This document shows, piece after piece, positions 40,092 to 53,002 of a DNA stretch of 64,000 nt. This stretch comes from Strongylocentrotus droebachiensis. Taxonomy: Eukaryota; Echinodermata; Echinoidea; Camarodonta; Strongylocentrotidae. Within the stretch, counting starts at the first letter, position 1. Each line of letters starts with the position of its first letter. The notes beneath the pieces are model-generated. The model did not search any database. It worked only from the letters and a program-made list of their open reading frames with translations, and was not told the DNA's origin. Made by a program: the position numbers and the translations under genes. The DNA is taken from positions 372,001 to 436,000 of the forward strand of contig JAVYIG010000163.1 of NCBI GenBank assembly GCA_035222895.1, in the 5' to 3' direction.

Positions 40092-42540
40092 ACAAGACAT
40101 CTTATCAAGAGACCCAGTGTGGAAGGCTCAACGCTGTACCGCTCCCTGAAACACTGTCTTCCTTTCAAAAATCTTAAAAATTAGAATGATTTTTTTTTCT
40201 ATTAAAATTAAAGATGTGGTCAAATTTGAAACTGTATTAACAGCAGTACTTTTTAAAATACATGTAAATCAATGGTAATCGCACAAAACAATGGTCCTTT
40301 ACTATGCACTATTCACTGAGCTATATTTTACGAGAGATAAGAGAAATTTAAAGCATATTTCACTAATATAGATTTTTTTTTTTTTAACTGCAGCAGTTTA
40401 CTGCATCTTATATAAATGAGGCTTAAAGCCCCACTGTCCTACGTGTAGCTATTTGCCCCCTCTATATAGAAAACTTCCCCAATCGGTGCCTGTTGGTCCC
40501 CCATGCATGATCCTCTTTTTCTTTTGTTAGTTGAGAGCTGAGATAGCCACCTGTTAGTGACCTCGTTGTGTGGTATAATCCCTTCTGGCCCAGTAGTATT
40601 GACGGTCTTTAAGAATGAACGTTACAATTATTATAACATTTTTAAAAGTTACTTTTTGGTATTTCGGATTCTTTTTTTCCCCTTTTTTGTTTGCAGGTCT
40701 AATAATTACATCTAAAAGGTCAACGCTTAAACTCGATATAGCTCGGGCTATTTTTTTAAACTGGACAGCCGGGGGGGGGGGGGCTAAGATCTCGGCCGTG
40801 AAATGGCCGATTGCTGCAAAAATGTGCATGCATGTCATGGGAAGTGTATAAAATACTATGATAATTTCAATTTTTGTTTAAATAACTTAGTCATTTGCAT
40901 AGTTTTTTGGAAAAATGATATTTCCATATGTTTTGTACACACATCACCAAAATGAGTGATTTTCGGCCTAACACGCAAAGACAAAAAGTCACGTGTCTTT
41001 GTAAAAGTAGGTCCGATTTTCAAGAAAATTGTTTTAAAAGATGCGCAAGACTCGACAAAATATTCTTAACATTTTAGCGCAAGATATTTTACGCTAAAAA
41101 AATATATTGCGAAAAAGTAGAGGGGGTGAATTATAAAGCCCCCCCCCCCCCCCCCACTTAAATAGGGTCAATGCTAACACATTTCAATTGTACATCCTTT
41201 TTATTCAATTGTAGTATGAGAATGCATGCAAAAATGAGCATATATTTTAAGGTTTGGAATTGCATTCTGCTGTATACATAAAGACTATCTATAATTGTGT
41301 ACTTGCATTCCTTTTTTGGATTTTGTTTTGTTATTTTACATGAACAATGTACAATTTCTTATTTTGGTTGTGGGGATTAAATATGTTACATGTACATTGT
41401 AAGTAATGAAATCCGTAGTGAAATGTTATAAATGCTAATTTTATTGGAGGAGCTCGCGCCTATGAATGTTTTTTGAAACAGATATATGGCGCCATACAAA
41501 TGCTGTTCATCATCATCATCATATGGCATTTTACTTGTTTAAGGTAGATGTCATGCTAATCTGCAAAAAAAACATTTTACGTTCTGTTTTATAGGAGAGT
41601 GCGGTAGAGATAATGGTAAATTTCTGTTATGTGAAACTTCAATAAGAAAAAGTAAAAAGTCACCCCTTTTAGCCAGAAAACAAGAAAATATGTTTTGAAA
41701 ACATGTTTTTGTTATAGGCGTCTCAAAGATGCTTGATTAATATTTTAAATATTGACATTTCAAGGTCCCATTTACAGGTTTGTACCCAACAGCTTTTAAT
41801 CTACAGTTTTGAACCCCAGCACTGATCTTTGATCAAAAAAGCAACCGTCACGTTGCAATATCACATATCATTGTAGAATAACATTGTTAGCCCTCATTAA
41901 GTGTAGTGTATGGTGTAAAATATGCTTAAAATATCAGTGGATTAGTTGAAACACATGTTTATTTATACATGAGCATAATGTATTTTGAATATTTTATATG
42001 TATATGACGCTTTAAATAGTCATACGTAATTATGTAAGATTTTTTTGGGGGAAACCGGGTTTAATCGTATTACATGTAATGTGTAAACAACAAAAAAAAA
42101 AAATGAGTATATGCCTGTTCGTCGGTGGCTGTTTCATATTTTTTTTCTCAAAAAATGTAAATTAGTGGTGCTTTTGAGGGTGGTTGCTTTCGATTTTCTT
42201 TTTGGGGTCTAAACTACTCAAGAATTCAAGCATATAAACAAAGTAGCCGCAGTATGGTGAAAACAATTTTCTCTGAAATATCTTTACAACGCTATCTTAA
42301 CAGCAACCTATGATCCATATTCTACTAACTTCAAACTCGATGCTGGGTCTAACTCGTTCTAAAGTAAATTTTAACAAATTTAAGGAGGATTGACTGAGGT
42401 TTTAGTTTTTGCCTTTTGTACAACATTTTCTACCTGTTCTCAGATACTAGTAAACACAAATTATTGTATACAGTCCACCTCAGTAATTCCTACCCGAATG
42501 TTGACATCACAAGTCAATAAACAAACTTTTGGATACACTA
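40092..42540 (+). other. Probable 3' UTR and downstream region of gene 1
   Basis: ATTAAA near 40202 and AATAAA near 42517 are candidate polyadenylation signals, so the 3' UTR is between about 0.15 and 2.4 kb long. It contains T-runs, a G-run near 40772 and a C-run near 41140. No ORF of note. Confidence 0.4.
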
Positions 42541-42654
42541 AATAGTTATGCATTTGTGTATTTCGATGTTATTACTTTGCAAAAACTCTGTAAAATTAAA
42601 TGTTATGAACAGAAAGGAGAACAAGAGATGTCAAGATGAAGCGAAGGAGGAAAT

Positions 42655-42666
42655 GGAGGGACAGAT

Positions 42667-42702
<36 letters not shown>

Positions 42703-42745
42703 GAGAGAATGAGAAAAGGGAGAGCTGGAGAGAGAAAGGAGAGAG
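42655..42745. repeat. (GA)n-rich tract
   Basis: GAGAGAGA runs with GGGAGAGA interruptions. Confidence 0.9.
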
Positions 42746-42766
42746 GTAGTAGATCCAACACTGAAA

Positions 42767-43112
42767 AAGAGAGGGAGGGTAATGACAGCCGAGGAAGAAA
42801 GACAGAGGGGGGAAAAGAGAGATATATATGAAAATGAAAAGGGATGACCACTGGCATTGAAAAAATAGAGCTTTAGAGATACATTTTATCACATTATAAA
42901 AATAATATACGTATTTAATTAAATTATTCATACTTCTTGTGAAAAAGAGAAGAGGAGTAATGACAGCCGAGAAAGGAAGACAGAGGGGGAAGAGAGAGAT
43001 ATATGAAAATGAAAAGGGATGACTACTGACATTGAAAAAATAGAGCTTTAGAGAAACATTTTATCCCTTTATATGCATAATATACGCATTTAATTAAATT
43101 ATTCATACCCCT
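42767..43112. repeat. Tandem duplication, unit of about 175 bp
   Basis: AGAGGGAGGGTAATGACAGC, GAAAATGAAAAGGGATGAC, AAAATAGAGCTTTAGAGA and TTAATTAAATTATTCATAC occur in order twice (42767-42940 and 42946-43112). Confidence 0.9.
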
Positions 43113-43800
43113 TGTAAATTTGAAGTATTTTGTGTTTTTCATAACTTGAGCGTAAAGGGTGAGCTGATTGAATTAGGGCCTTTAAAAGAAAAAAAACTAC
43201 ATGTACAAACTGGATTCAAGATTAAAAATTTCTTTTATTCAATGCTCGCAACCATTATGTTGAATTGATACTGAATCTACATATTTTTTAAAACATATAC
43301 AAATTACAAAACAGATCCAAGTAAAGTACCCCCAAAAGGGAGAAAAAGAAATGGACAAATACAATGTACTAAACCGATCATGTACTCCACAGAGATTGAC
43401 ATAACATAAGTGGTGACAAAAAAAGAAGCAACTACTCATCATGAAGTATTACCACGCAGTGAAGAACATTGTGTAAAAATTCACCGTTAAATATTAGGAA
43501 ATACAGCAAGAAGAAGAAGAGGAAATTCTAAAAAAACATGTGTATACATTAATTGGCGGAACAAGAAGAATTATAAATAAATAACAATACTAATTACTAA
43601 TGTAGAAGAATTCAATGAGTATACAAATTATTTACTTACTAACAACAATTGATTGTGAAAACCAAACAAAAAAGCTCAAACTAAACACATTCAAAAGATG
43701 GATGCAAACCTGAATGACTATAAAAAAAAGGGGGGCAACTTTCTTAAGGAGGCCCAGACAACCAGTTATTGATTAGTTCTAAGGTTGTTCCATCCTTTAG
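43113..43800. other. Spacer, possible minus-strand retroelement 3' tail
   Basis: GGGCCTTTAAAAGAAAAAAA near 43177 resembles a stretch near 61828. Otherwise AT-rich with no ORF. Confidence 0.35.
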
Positions 43801-44345
43801 TTCCTGAAGGCCCGGTCCCACTGCACTTACGGATGCAAAGAGGAGGTAAAACGTAAACAAAATCTGCCATCCGTTGGAAAACCGGTGGAAAACGCTATGC
43901 ATCCGTTGTGTACTCATTGCATTCGTGTCTCATACGCTCTATCCATCGAGCATCCGTCCACTGTGATTTCATCCGCGCAAAAAGTTTTGAGCTGCACAAA
44001 ACTTTTAGAACGGATGAACATCCGCCGTGTACGATGTAAATCCGCGACAAATACGAGCAACAAACGTTCTATGTCCGTTATCATCCGTTAAACGTCCGCT
44101 GTATCCTCTCTGCATCCTCTGGGCATCCTCGCAACTCACATCCGCTGCAGCTGAAAACAGAAAGAGGGAGGAAAGATAAGGTACATGGAACGTCTATACA
44201 TCGTTAGTAGCACGGAAGTAGAAAGGATGTAAGCGTATGCATCTCGTATATAAAGTATTCAAAGCTATCATCCACTTTCATCCGCTTTCATCCGCTAGGC
44301 TTCCGATGAACATCCGTTTAACATCCCCGCTACATACTACCCACG
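43800..44345. repeat. CATCCG-rich sequence
   Basis: CATCCGTT, CATCCGCT and ATCCTCT-type hexamer variants recur several tens of times across about 540 bp, with AAACGTCCGCTG-type blocks. It looks like a decayed tandem array or a transposon with short subterminal repeats. Confidence 0.6.
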
Positions 44346-44358
44346 TCCGTTATTTTTG

Positions 44359-44397
44359 TATTTACTCATGTAAAGCGCTTTGAGCATGAGTAAATAC
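44359..44397. repeat. Short palindrome
   Basis: GTATTTACTCATG / CATGAGTAAATAC around TAAAGCGCTTTGAG. Confidence 0.8.
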
Positions 44398-44589
44398 AAA
44401 CAAAATAAGTATATGCTCTCCAAGTGCATTACACTCTAAAAAATAACAATTACAAAGAAAACAAATGAGATTTTAGATTTCTCTTAAATGATGCGACTGA
44501 GGTGCAGGAACGAATGCTTAATGGGAGACAATTCCAAATAGTGGGACCAGAAAAAATTATATTTTGTTGACCCTTCGAATTATCATCTA

Positions 44590-45085
44590 AAACTCATAGT
44601 AGCGATGTATATGTACATACATGTTATATGTCAAAATACTATTTCCCTGATACAGTCCTGCTTTAGCAACGGCCATATCATTCTGCAGGTTCATTTAATC
44701 AAGAAATTTAGGACTCAAGATTCCCTGATTTGGAGTAATCTTAAAGTAGTTGTCATCTAGAAATCATTATGATTATGTTTATATATGAATGCGTCAAAAT
44801 GCAATTTCCCTGATTTAGTCCTGCCTCAGGTATGGCAATGTTATTCTGAAGGTTCCTTTATTCAGGAAAAAAGGGACCCACGGCCCTCCGGAGTAATTTC
44901 AAATTAACTAATTGTCTCGAAATTAATATAACGATGTAATACCTGTCAAAATGTGATGCTGGTAATACAGTCCTTTGTCAGCAACACGCGGCCATATTAT
45001 TATGAAGGTTAACTTATCACAAAGGTAAGGACTCACGACCATGTGGAACAATTTTAACCAAATTTGTCAGGCATATGGCTGTAAG
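44590..45085. repeat. Three diverged tandem units of about 170 bp
   Basis: GTCAAAATACTATTTCCCTG, GTCAAAATGCAATTTCCCTG and GTCAAAATGTGATGCTGGT each begin a unit with CAGTCCT, a GGCCAT-like block, GAAGGTT and a GGACTCA-like block. Confidence 0.75.
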
Positions 45086-46640
45086 CACCTCTAAAGTAGT
45101 GCCATACCATTGTATTCAGAATAACTTATGAGACTTCTTAAGTGGTCAGCAATATTCAATTTGTCCTCCTTGTAAAGCCCGACTCACACAAACGCTGATG
45201 TCTACATGGTTTATCAATATTAGCCATTCGGCAGTAAAAAGGACATTGATGATAGATTTAATCTCATACTCGACCAACACAGATCCATCATTGCGGGTAA
45301 TATCGTGGTAGAAAATATGTTCATCAGATTGAAAGCTCCGGAAGAAACGTTGGTCTTGGGTATAGCAATTGAAGAAACATGGGGAGGGGCGTTAAAGTGT
45401 ATCATTCACCTAAAAGTATTTTGTTTTTACATTAGTTCAACGTCTTCCTATTTTACTTCATTAAAGAGAGTTTGCGAGGTTAAATGGGCTTATACTCGCA
45501 GTTAAAATCAAATCAAAATGTTGTCTCCCTTTGAATTAATTTTTTTCTTCTAAAGAGACATAAAATAAAATCCGTTTCGTAGTCTTTACCAACCACCACG
45601 TCTAGTTTAGTGATCCGAAATTGCTTTTCTTGTGTGCGTGTGCGTGTGTATGTGTGTTTAATGACTGACAAAATGATTGATTAACTGTTTGATTGAAAGA
45701 AGGAATATATGAATGAATGAATTATTTAATAAATGAACTTAAAATGAAAGACATGTACGTTAAAAATGTATGTATTTACAACATGTGAGTAAAATATATA
45801 TAATGCTAATTAAATTAATCATTATATTATATTCATAGCTTGTAGATCCAAAGATTCATTATTCCAAATGATTCGTTATTAGGAATGTTTGCACTTCGAA
45901 TTTGATATAGGATTCATAATTCCAAAAACTACATAAAGGTAATAATTCAAAAGATGAGACAGTATTTAACAATGCCAAAATAAAATAAGCATTTGTCATT
46001 TAAAAAAAAGGATTCAGGCTTGGTAATTCTGAAAATAAAATAAGATCGATAATTATGAAAAGGAATTATGACTATGTATTATATTTTCAGAAATTCTAAA
46101 CTTCGGAATAATGAACCCTATCATACTTTTGAAATTATGAACCTTCGGAATTATGAACCTTCAGAGTAGTATACCCCCCCCCCCCCCCCCCCCCTCCGTA
46201 AATATCACAGATATTAAACACATGACGATTCCGTGCAACGTGTCCCTTACGACATATGAAATGTAAGGTACATTTAATTCATCATAGGTGGGCCTAACAC
46301 CAACATTATCAAATGGTCATATCAATTTCTTTTTTTCACTTTGAGGACAGATAAAAACAAATAGAAGCAAAACAATTAACATCATTAATAATAGATAGTT
46401 TTCGGGGCTATTACTTTATCCCTTTTACCTTCCTCATCCAGTGTAAACCCGCTGATTGTTTTTCGGTAAGTAAGATCGGTGATTTGCGTATTTTCTTGTC
46501 CATCCACTTTCAACCGAAATATGTCGCGTAAGGAGATGAAGTACAAGTAGCTTAATTAGGAAATAAAGAAAATGTGGTATAATATTTATTTTCTTTAGCT
46601 ACTAACAGCAATTTCTAATTGTTTATAATTATAACCATCC
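45086..46640. other. Intergenic AT-rich stretch
   Basis: Degenerate ATTCGGAATTATGAA-type simple sequence at about 45840-46150, then a C-run near 46165. No gene found. Confidence 0.5.
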
Positions 46641-46646
46641 AACAGC

Positions 46647-46860
46647 GTTGTAGGTGTTGTGGTCTAGTTGTTAAGCCACTGGACTGCCAACCACATGGCA
46701 CGGGGTTCGAATCCCTGCAACAGGAGCATGGGTGTCGATTTGTATCCGTGGTTGGGGGGGGGGGGTAATAGGTGCCAAAATATGTTCGGCAATGGATCAA
46801 AGCAACCAAGAGGTAGAAGCGTGTGGCAGCAGGTTGCACCCCCTCCCTATCATGTTATTA
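46647..46860 (+). mobile_element. tRNA-derived SINE with intact tRNA-like head
   Basis: 46647-46721 folds as a tRNA by eye: acceptor arms GTTGTAG and CTGCAAC pair (one G-T), box A TGGTCTAGTTG, anticodon loop CTGCCAA, T-arm CGGGGTTCGAATCCCTG. A body without tRNA character follows. It has no encoded upstream context and a downstream extension, so I read it as a SINE rather than a working tRNA-Gly gene. Confidence 0.7.
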
Positions 46861-46994
46861 TTTTTTTTTATTAAAAGGCTTGCTACCTGGGTTATTTCCT
46901 CTCAAGCGCATAGCCAGGATTTTATTTTAGGGGGCGGTATTGAGCACGCGAAGCGCTCTCCCTAGGGGGTGGGTACAGGGAGGGGGGAGTTTCA

Positions 46995-47480
46995 TTGACG
47001 TTTCATTAAATTATTAGAGAAAGAAGACGGTTCGTTGTACCATTCCCGACTCTCAATCCTTGTCTAAATTCAGTTCCCTCCCCCCCCCCCCCCCCCTCCT
47101 GCGCGAAGCGCGGAAGCCTTGACGTTTCATTTAATTATTAGAGAAAGAAGACGATTCGTTGTACCATTCTCGACTTTTATTCTTAATCCTTGTCTGAATT
47201 CGGTTTTTTTTTTTCCTCCCGCGCGAAGCGCGGAAGCTCTGACTTTTTATTAAATTATTAGAGAAGGAAGACGATTCGTTGAACCGTTCTTGACTCTTAT
47301 TCTTAATACTTGTCAAATTCAGTTTCTTTTGACGTTTCATTAAATTATTAAAGAAAGAGACGATTCGTTGCACCGTTCTCGACTCTTATTCTTAATCCTT
47401 GTCTAAATTCAGTTTCTTTTGACGTTTCATTAAATTACTAGAGAAAAAAGACGATTCGTTGTACCGTTCGCGACTCTTAA
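46995..47480. repeat. Five tandem units of about 90-120 bp
   Basis: TTGACGTTTCATTAAATTA, GACGATTCGTTG and CTCGACTCTTATTCTTAATC recur. The first two or three units also hold GCGCGAAGCGCGGAAGC after a C- or T-run. Confidence 0.9.
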
Positions 47481-48170
47481 TCGTTTTTCTTTCTAAGTCC
47501 TCTTCGTTTCATCTTTCTCTCTCCTTTTTTGTTATGGTGGCCGGCGATTTTGGGATGGCGATCGCCCCCATCGCCCCCTGGCTACGCGCCTGTATCCTCT
47601 CTGTTATCTTTACGCGCCTGTATCCTCTATGTATCCTCTCATTATCTCTACGTACTTTTCAGTACGTACTTTTTTGTTTATTGTGACGAGGAATTTAAGG
47701 CAAAATACCTTTTCTCAGCCAGTTTTTATTCTAGATTTTCATAAATACTCGTTATATAATTGATTTGATATTGAAAATATAATTTGGAAAAAGTTATTAG
47801 AGAGGGAATAATAATGCACATAGGCCCCAAAGGTATGATGGTATCCTAATAAAATACTAAGGATCGACTCTGGACAACGGTGTGTAACATTCTTATCTCT
47901 TTTATTTATATGTTATAGTTTAATGAATTGTGATTTATGTTTACATTCACAGTAACAAATGAAACGGGATGCGTTTTTGCGGGTACTTGAGATTTAATAG
48001 AGGATGGAATCTTATTACCCTGAATATCAACATCATGACAATAATAACAACTACGACACAAACTTTCCCAACTGAATATAAAATACGTTTACTTAAACGT
48101 TACACTGCTCCAATCCGCCCCAGGGAAGGACCCGGGTATCATTTTCGAATCTTTTGATCAATTTATACAA
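47481..48170. other. Intergenic spacer
   Basis: TACGCGCCTGTATCCTCT occurs twice near 47582 and 47610. No gene. Confidence 0.5.
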
Positions 48171-48184
48171 GTATCTGCACATGA

Positions 48185-48836
48185 AAAACTGGATGGAGCC
48201 GGCATGTCCAATCCATAGTACTCTCTGCATCGGGGCCACCAACAGACGAGAACTTGTGTACAACCCCCCACAGCCCGTAAAAAGGCGACACTGTTTCCTC
48301 ATTAAAGAGGGCGAACAGAGTTTACCTTCTCATATGGAATTTAACTGTGAGTACCACAAAGTGGGCTGTACGTATAACACCCCTCTGCATACAAAGAAGA
48401 CACACGGTTCCACTGCATTAAACAGGCGAACAGATGCCTACTTTACAGGCGGGTACATGTTATAAATATCATCGGGGCCCCCACCGGAAAACAATAAATA
48501 TTGAGCTCTGAAAAACTGGATGGAGCCGGCATGTCCAATCCAAAGTACTCTCTGCATCAGGGCCGTCAACAGACGAGAACTTGTGTACAACCCCCCACAG
48601 CCCGTAAAAAGGCGACACTGTTTCCTCATTAAAGAGGGCGAACAGAGTTTACCTTCTCATATGGAATTTAACTGTGAGTACCACAAAGTGGGCTATACGT
48701 ATAACACCCCTCTGCATACAAAGAAGACACACCGTTCCACTGCATTAAACAGGCGAACAGATGCCTACTTTACAGGCGGGTACATGTTATAAATAAACAG
48801 GATACCTGTTATCATCGGGGCCCTCACCGGAAACCA
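48185..48836 (+). repeat. Tandem duplication of about 326 bp
   Basis: 48185-48510 and 48511-48836 are near-identical (AAAACTGGATGGAGCCGGCA, ACAACCCCCCACAGCCCG, CAGGCGAACAGATGCC). Each copy is open for about 90 codons on the plus strand. The few differences include amino-acid-changing ones, so coding is not supported. GGCGAACAGA-like motifs recur inside each unit. Unrecognised. Confidence 0.85.
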
Positions 48837-49049
48837 AAAATATTGAGCTCTGCAAGATACAATGGCCAATTAAAATAATCCAAATCATATTCTCCAAAAC
48901 ACAACCTTCCCATGGGGTATTCTGCAGCAGTGTGTAATACACATAATAACATTTATATGTATATATTAACATATATACACATACACATATATATATATGC
49001 GAAGAGGCAAAAATGCCAATTTCCGCCACACGGGCACCGCCCGCCGCCA

Positions 49050-50300
49050 CTGAGCGTATATATTTTTATCGCGTAATGTACGCATATAAACTGACATAGT
49101 AATTTCACCCTAAATTCTAATGGGTTACTTTCGTTTCACTACGCGTTTTAAACGCGAACACGAACTTGAACCTATTGAATTCAACCAATTACCTTAATTT
49201 CATTTCAATACCAACGTTGTGCGATTTCGAAGCTTGAGCTAAATCAACCAACTAACCAAAATAACGTGATAACCACCTTTCGTTTTCAACCAAAAACAAT
49301 AAATTAAAAACACCTTTATGACCTCGACTGTGACTATGCTCATGAAAGCACTCTGCAATAACAGTAAATATAGTAAAACAAAGCCACGAACGGCTATATA
49401 TATATATGAACTAAGTACACAAACTTGAACGTGAACATATTGAATCCAACCAATGAGCCAAAATAACGTGATAACTACATTTCCAACCAAAAACTATAAA
49501 TTAACAGCACATTTATGGCCACGACTGTGACTAAGCTCATGAAAACACTCTGCAATAATCGGTAAGTAAAATAAACGAAGCCACAAAACGGCTATATATA
49601 TATATATGTACAAAGTACACGAAATTAAACGTGAACATAATGCATTCAACCAATTACCATAATACATAATATCTTTTCAATACCCACATTTTAAAATTTG
49701 AGCTAAATCAACCAATTAACCAAAATAGCATGATAACTACCTTTCGTTTTAAACCAAAAGCAGTCTTCAATGAAAAACACGTTCGTGGTACCAAATGTGC
49801 CCAAGCTCGTGAAAACGCTTTATAATTTCCATTAACTAAAATACACAGCATCAAAATGCGGATATGTACATAAACTTAACATGTTAATAGCAACCACTAG
49901 CCTAATAAGTCTCTTTCGCGTTACGTAAAAGTTTTATGCTTTTAAAGCTCGAGCTAAATAAACCAATTACCCGAAACATAATAACTACCTTTAAACATCA
50001 AAATGGGGAAATATATACCGTACATATATATGTACATTAAATAAATCAACTTAACATCTTAATAAAAACCACTAGCCTGATAAGTCTCTTTTGCTATAAC
50101 GTACGAGTTTTGTAATTTCAAAGCTTGAGCTAAATATAAATAGACCAATTACCCGAAACAAACGTGATTACTACGTTTCATTATGGCTTGAATAAATTCT
50201 CTACCGAAAACGGTATTAAATTAAAAACACACCTTATGGACACGACTGTGACCAAGCTCATGAATACTATTCAATAAATCAAAACCACTTCAAAAAACTC
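49050..50300. repeat. Tandem/dispersed units of about 200 bp, four to five copies
   Basis: GCTAAATCAACCAATTAACC, ATAACGTGATAACTAC, TCAACCAAAAACAATAAATT, CACGACTGTGAC, AAGCTCATGAAAAC and ACGGCTATATATATA recur in the same order at about 49230, 49450, 49690, 49930 and 50120, with increasing divergence. Lies directly next to the tyrosine-recombinase element on its 3' side and may belong to it. Confidence 0.8.
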
Positions 50301-50369
50301 CACGAAAGTATATGCAATGTGTTCCAACCCCTTAATAAGGCTATGAAGAAACATATTATTTCCAGTCTC

Positions 50370-50991
50370 GGAGAGATGAATGCCATCTCTCCTAAACAGA
50401 TCGCGCCGCTCGTGCCTGATATCCAGGTGAGTCAAAGCACTGCCCCCCGATCGTGCGGCATATGCACCTAACGTGCTTGTTTAATGCTCGCCGCGTCCGA
50501 TCGATTTTGGGCTGCTCATATTTACTGAAGCCGCTGTAAATCCGCGGCAAAATATCCGACCAAATGATGAGGGCATTGGGGAAGTGTTCGTGCAATCGTC
50601 CGAGCGTTGTATCCAAAAGCGAAAATTCTTGTTTTTTAGCTCGCCCGACGTCATTTGTTCCCACGTGCAAAACGATGTGCGACGGAGAGGAAATCTAGAT
50701 ATAGGGCAGCACCCATTGGACATAACCAATAACTTGACCTAGCTTACGGCCCCTCCTTCCTCTCCAAAAGACGTTGGCTGACGACCCCAAACCTTGTTTT
50801 CCCTCACGATGGGCGAAGGCGGCTAGCCAGTGGATCATGGAATCGCCTATGAGCAGGATCGTACTTGACTGGCAACCTACAGCAGGAATGAAAGAAAAAA
50901 CTTCCGGCAGCTCATTGTTGTTGATAACTCGTTTCAAAATCACCAATAAAATGTAACAATATTGATCTTCAACTGCCTCATGCATAAACAT
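50370..50991 (-). pseudogene. SGNH (GDSL-like) hydrolase remnant
   Basis: Minus-strand reading gives TILLIGDSMIHWL (block I, catalytic Ser, about 50870-50830), then in another frame MHVGTNDVGRAKKQEF (block III, Gly/Asn, about 50670), WSDILPRI and a conserved Arg-rich helix. A frame change lies between the two blocks, near 50700. The C-terminal block V with Asp-His is not visible. It would be an esterase-type hydrolase if intact. Confidence 0.7.
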
Positions 50992-50999
50992 GAGTCAAT

Positions 51000-52260
51000 T
51001 ATACATACTATTTAAACATATAGGTCAACCCAAATAACTGATAAATTTCATATGGAAAAGTTTTGGGCGAATTCGTTCATAAAATGGATTGGTCACCGAG
51101 CCGGTCAACTCTGCACAGAGCTTCGCACCAAGTGCCGCAATGTGCACTGGCGCGTAACACAGAGGGTCGACCGGTCACTGGGTGCGTCCATTATGACAAA
51201 ATAGGGAAAATGGGTCTTGTTCATAACATAAACATAAAACAAAGACGATTTCATTTGCATGTTTATGTCTTTTAATGAAACTCTAAAACGACACGAAAAC
51301 AATAACAAGACTTTAAAACTATTAAAGAATGAATTCATATCGATAATTCAATATCAAGGAGTTCACTAATTATAATATCTAACCCCACAATCAAATGGAA
51401 TATTCCTCTCTCACGGTCTAAGGTTTACGATGAACAATTTTACAAAATCCTTTGTGTTTCTTCTTGGTCACTGGCAAATTACACAACAAATCCATGATGT
51501 ATCACCATTTAATTATCATTACGACAATCTACATATCTTCTTCTTTCCATATTTAAAACTGAAACTCACATATTGATAGGAATAACTACACAAAATGGAC
51601 CGGTTCGGAGAACATTCCGAGAGGAGACGTGCCGTTTCAAATCACATGCAACGCAAAAGTTCGCACGCTAATGTGTACGTCTATGGAACTCGTGTAGTGT
51701 GGCATATTTCATGCTCTTGCGCAAAAAGGAACGTGCATAAAAGACAGCAAATCATTGGATGCAAAAGTGCAACCTTTTCCTCTTATCCAATCAAAATGAA
51801 TGATACATAACTGGAATTGTTAAACCCTCAGCTTCAATTTGATATGCGAGATGGTGCAATTCGGCCATCGTATCAGTTCTACAGCCAAGATGAGTATGGA
51901 GAGTTGACGAATTTTGGGCGAAAATCGGTTGACCTCCATAGAGAAAGTGTCGTGAAAGGTTTGTTTTTTTTTGTTTTTTTTTTTTTTTTTGAACATTTTT
52001 AAGCAAAAAGTGCAACCTTTCCCCATGAATGAAATTATTTCAAATTTATATCATAATAAAAAGAAAACATTGAATTTTAAAACACCGGCCGAGATGGTAT
52101 TAAAAGTGGGTTCAATTAGGCTATTGCTGTAATTTAGCGTAGGTAATGCATGAAATGGTAAGGAATTTCACGTGTTGTAGCTCACGGTGCGATGCGTGCG
52201 GAGCAGATGAACGAAAAATTTTCATATGTCTTAACACGCGTCCTTAAACTCAAATAATTA
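51000..52260. other. Interior of the recombinase element, unassigned
   Basis: No conserved domain recognised in either strand. A T-run lies at about 51963-51990. Confidence 0.4.
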
Positions 52261-52290
52261 AAGAAGTAATATGGTACAATACATCATGAA

Positions 52291-52440
52291 TTATGCAACA
52301 GGTAGCATATTAATACTATCATATCTCTTATGCGCGTCCGAGGACCAGTGCCCCGCGTTCTCAATTTCCCCTGCGTCAGAACCGGTCATAGCGGCTGATG
52401 TGGCCGCGCCTTTTCTGAAAGAATGTAGATAAATCGTGCT
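52291..52440 (-). pseudogene. Tyrosine recombinase C-terminal fragment
   Basis: On the minus strand: LHSFRKGAATSAA (H-x-x-R box), GHWSSDAHKRY (GHW and the catalytic Tyr) and a TAA stop at 52291. The N-terminal half with the first catalytic Arg is missing. Its frame meets the gag-like segment at about 52440 after a shift. Confidence 0.8.
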
Positions 52441-52563
52441 ACTGGCCGATCCAAAATGTTGACCCTGACAGGGCAATAACCGTGGGTGCGCTGCCGTCTG
52501 GCACGGGGACATTTTTTAGCAAGGCCCCTAAATCAACAAACTCGCCTTTCCAGATTCTATCCC

Positions 52564-52569
52564 GCAATG
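52564..52569. repeat. Fold-back target duplication, left
   Basis: GCAATG, repeated exactly at 55138-55143. Confidence 0.85.
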
Positions 52570-52574
52570 TATGG

Positions 52575-53002
52575 GGCGCCAAGTGTTACCCTAGTTTTTC
52601 GGTATAAAATCACCTCATTTTGTTAGAAAATTTGTACCGAATTCATTTTGTTACAAAATGATTTGTACCGAATTTATTTTGTAACAAAATTTTATTTTTT
52701 TAAAAACTTTTGTAACAAAATAAATTTTGTTACAAAATGATTTGTACCGAATTTATTTTGTTACAAGATTTTTTACCGAATTCATTTTGTTACAAAATGA
52801 TTTGTACCGAATTCGTTTTGTTACAAAATCATTTTTTCGGAATTCATTTTGTTACAAAATTATTTTTACCGAATCTATTTTGTTACAAAATTTGTACTGA
52901 ATTGATTTTGTTGCAAAATGACTTTTACCGAATTCATTTTGTTACAAAATGACTTTGTACCGAATACATTTTGTACCGAAAAACCAGGGTAACACTTGGC
53001 GC
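52575..53002. repeat. Left 428-bp palindromic unit
   Basis: Starts GGCGCCAAGTGTTACCCTAG and ends with its complement. Inside, about ten alternating TTTGTTACAAAATGA / TACCGAATTCATT units. Confidence 0.88.

Noticed and set aside
46168-46196. Long C and G homopolymers as assembly gaps or contamination
   Set aside because: Homopolymer C/G runs occur throughout the window inside transposon remnants; their lengths may be inaccurate but the flanks are continuous.
46647-46721. Functional tRNA-Gly gene
   Set aside because: The fold is good, but the sequence continues into a SINE body and no independent tRNA context is visible.
48154-48792. Two paralogous small genes of 103 and 90 codons
   Set aside because: No domain, no splice context, and differences between copies are not biased to silent sites; recorded as a tandem repeat instead.
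44590-50300. CRISPR-like array
   Set aside because: The repeats are long, diverged and without uniform spacers; the genome is clearly animal.
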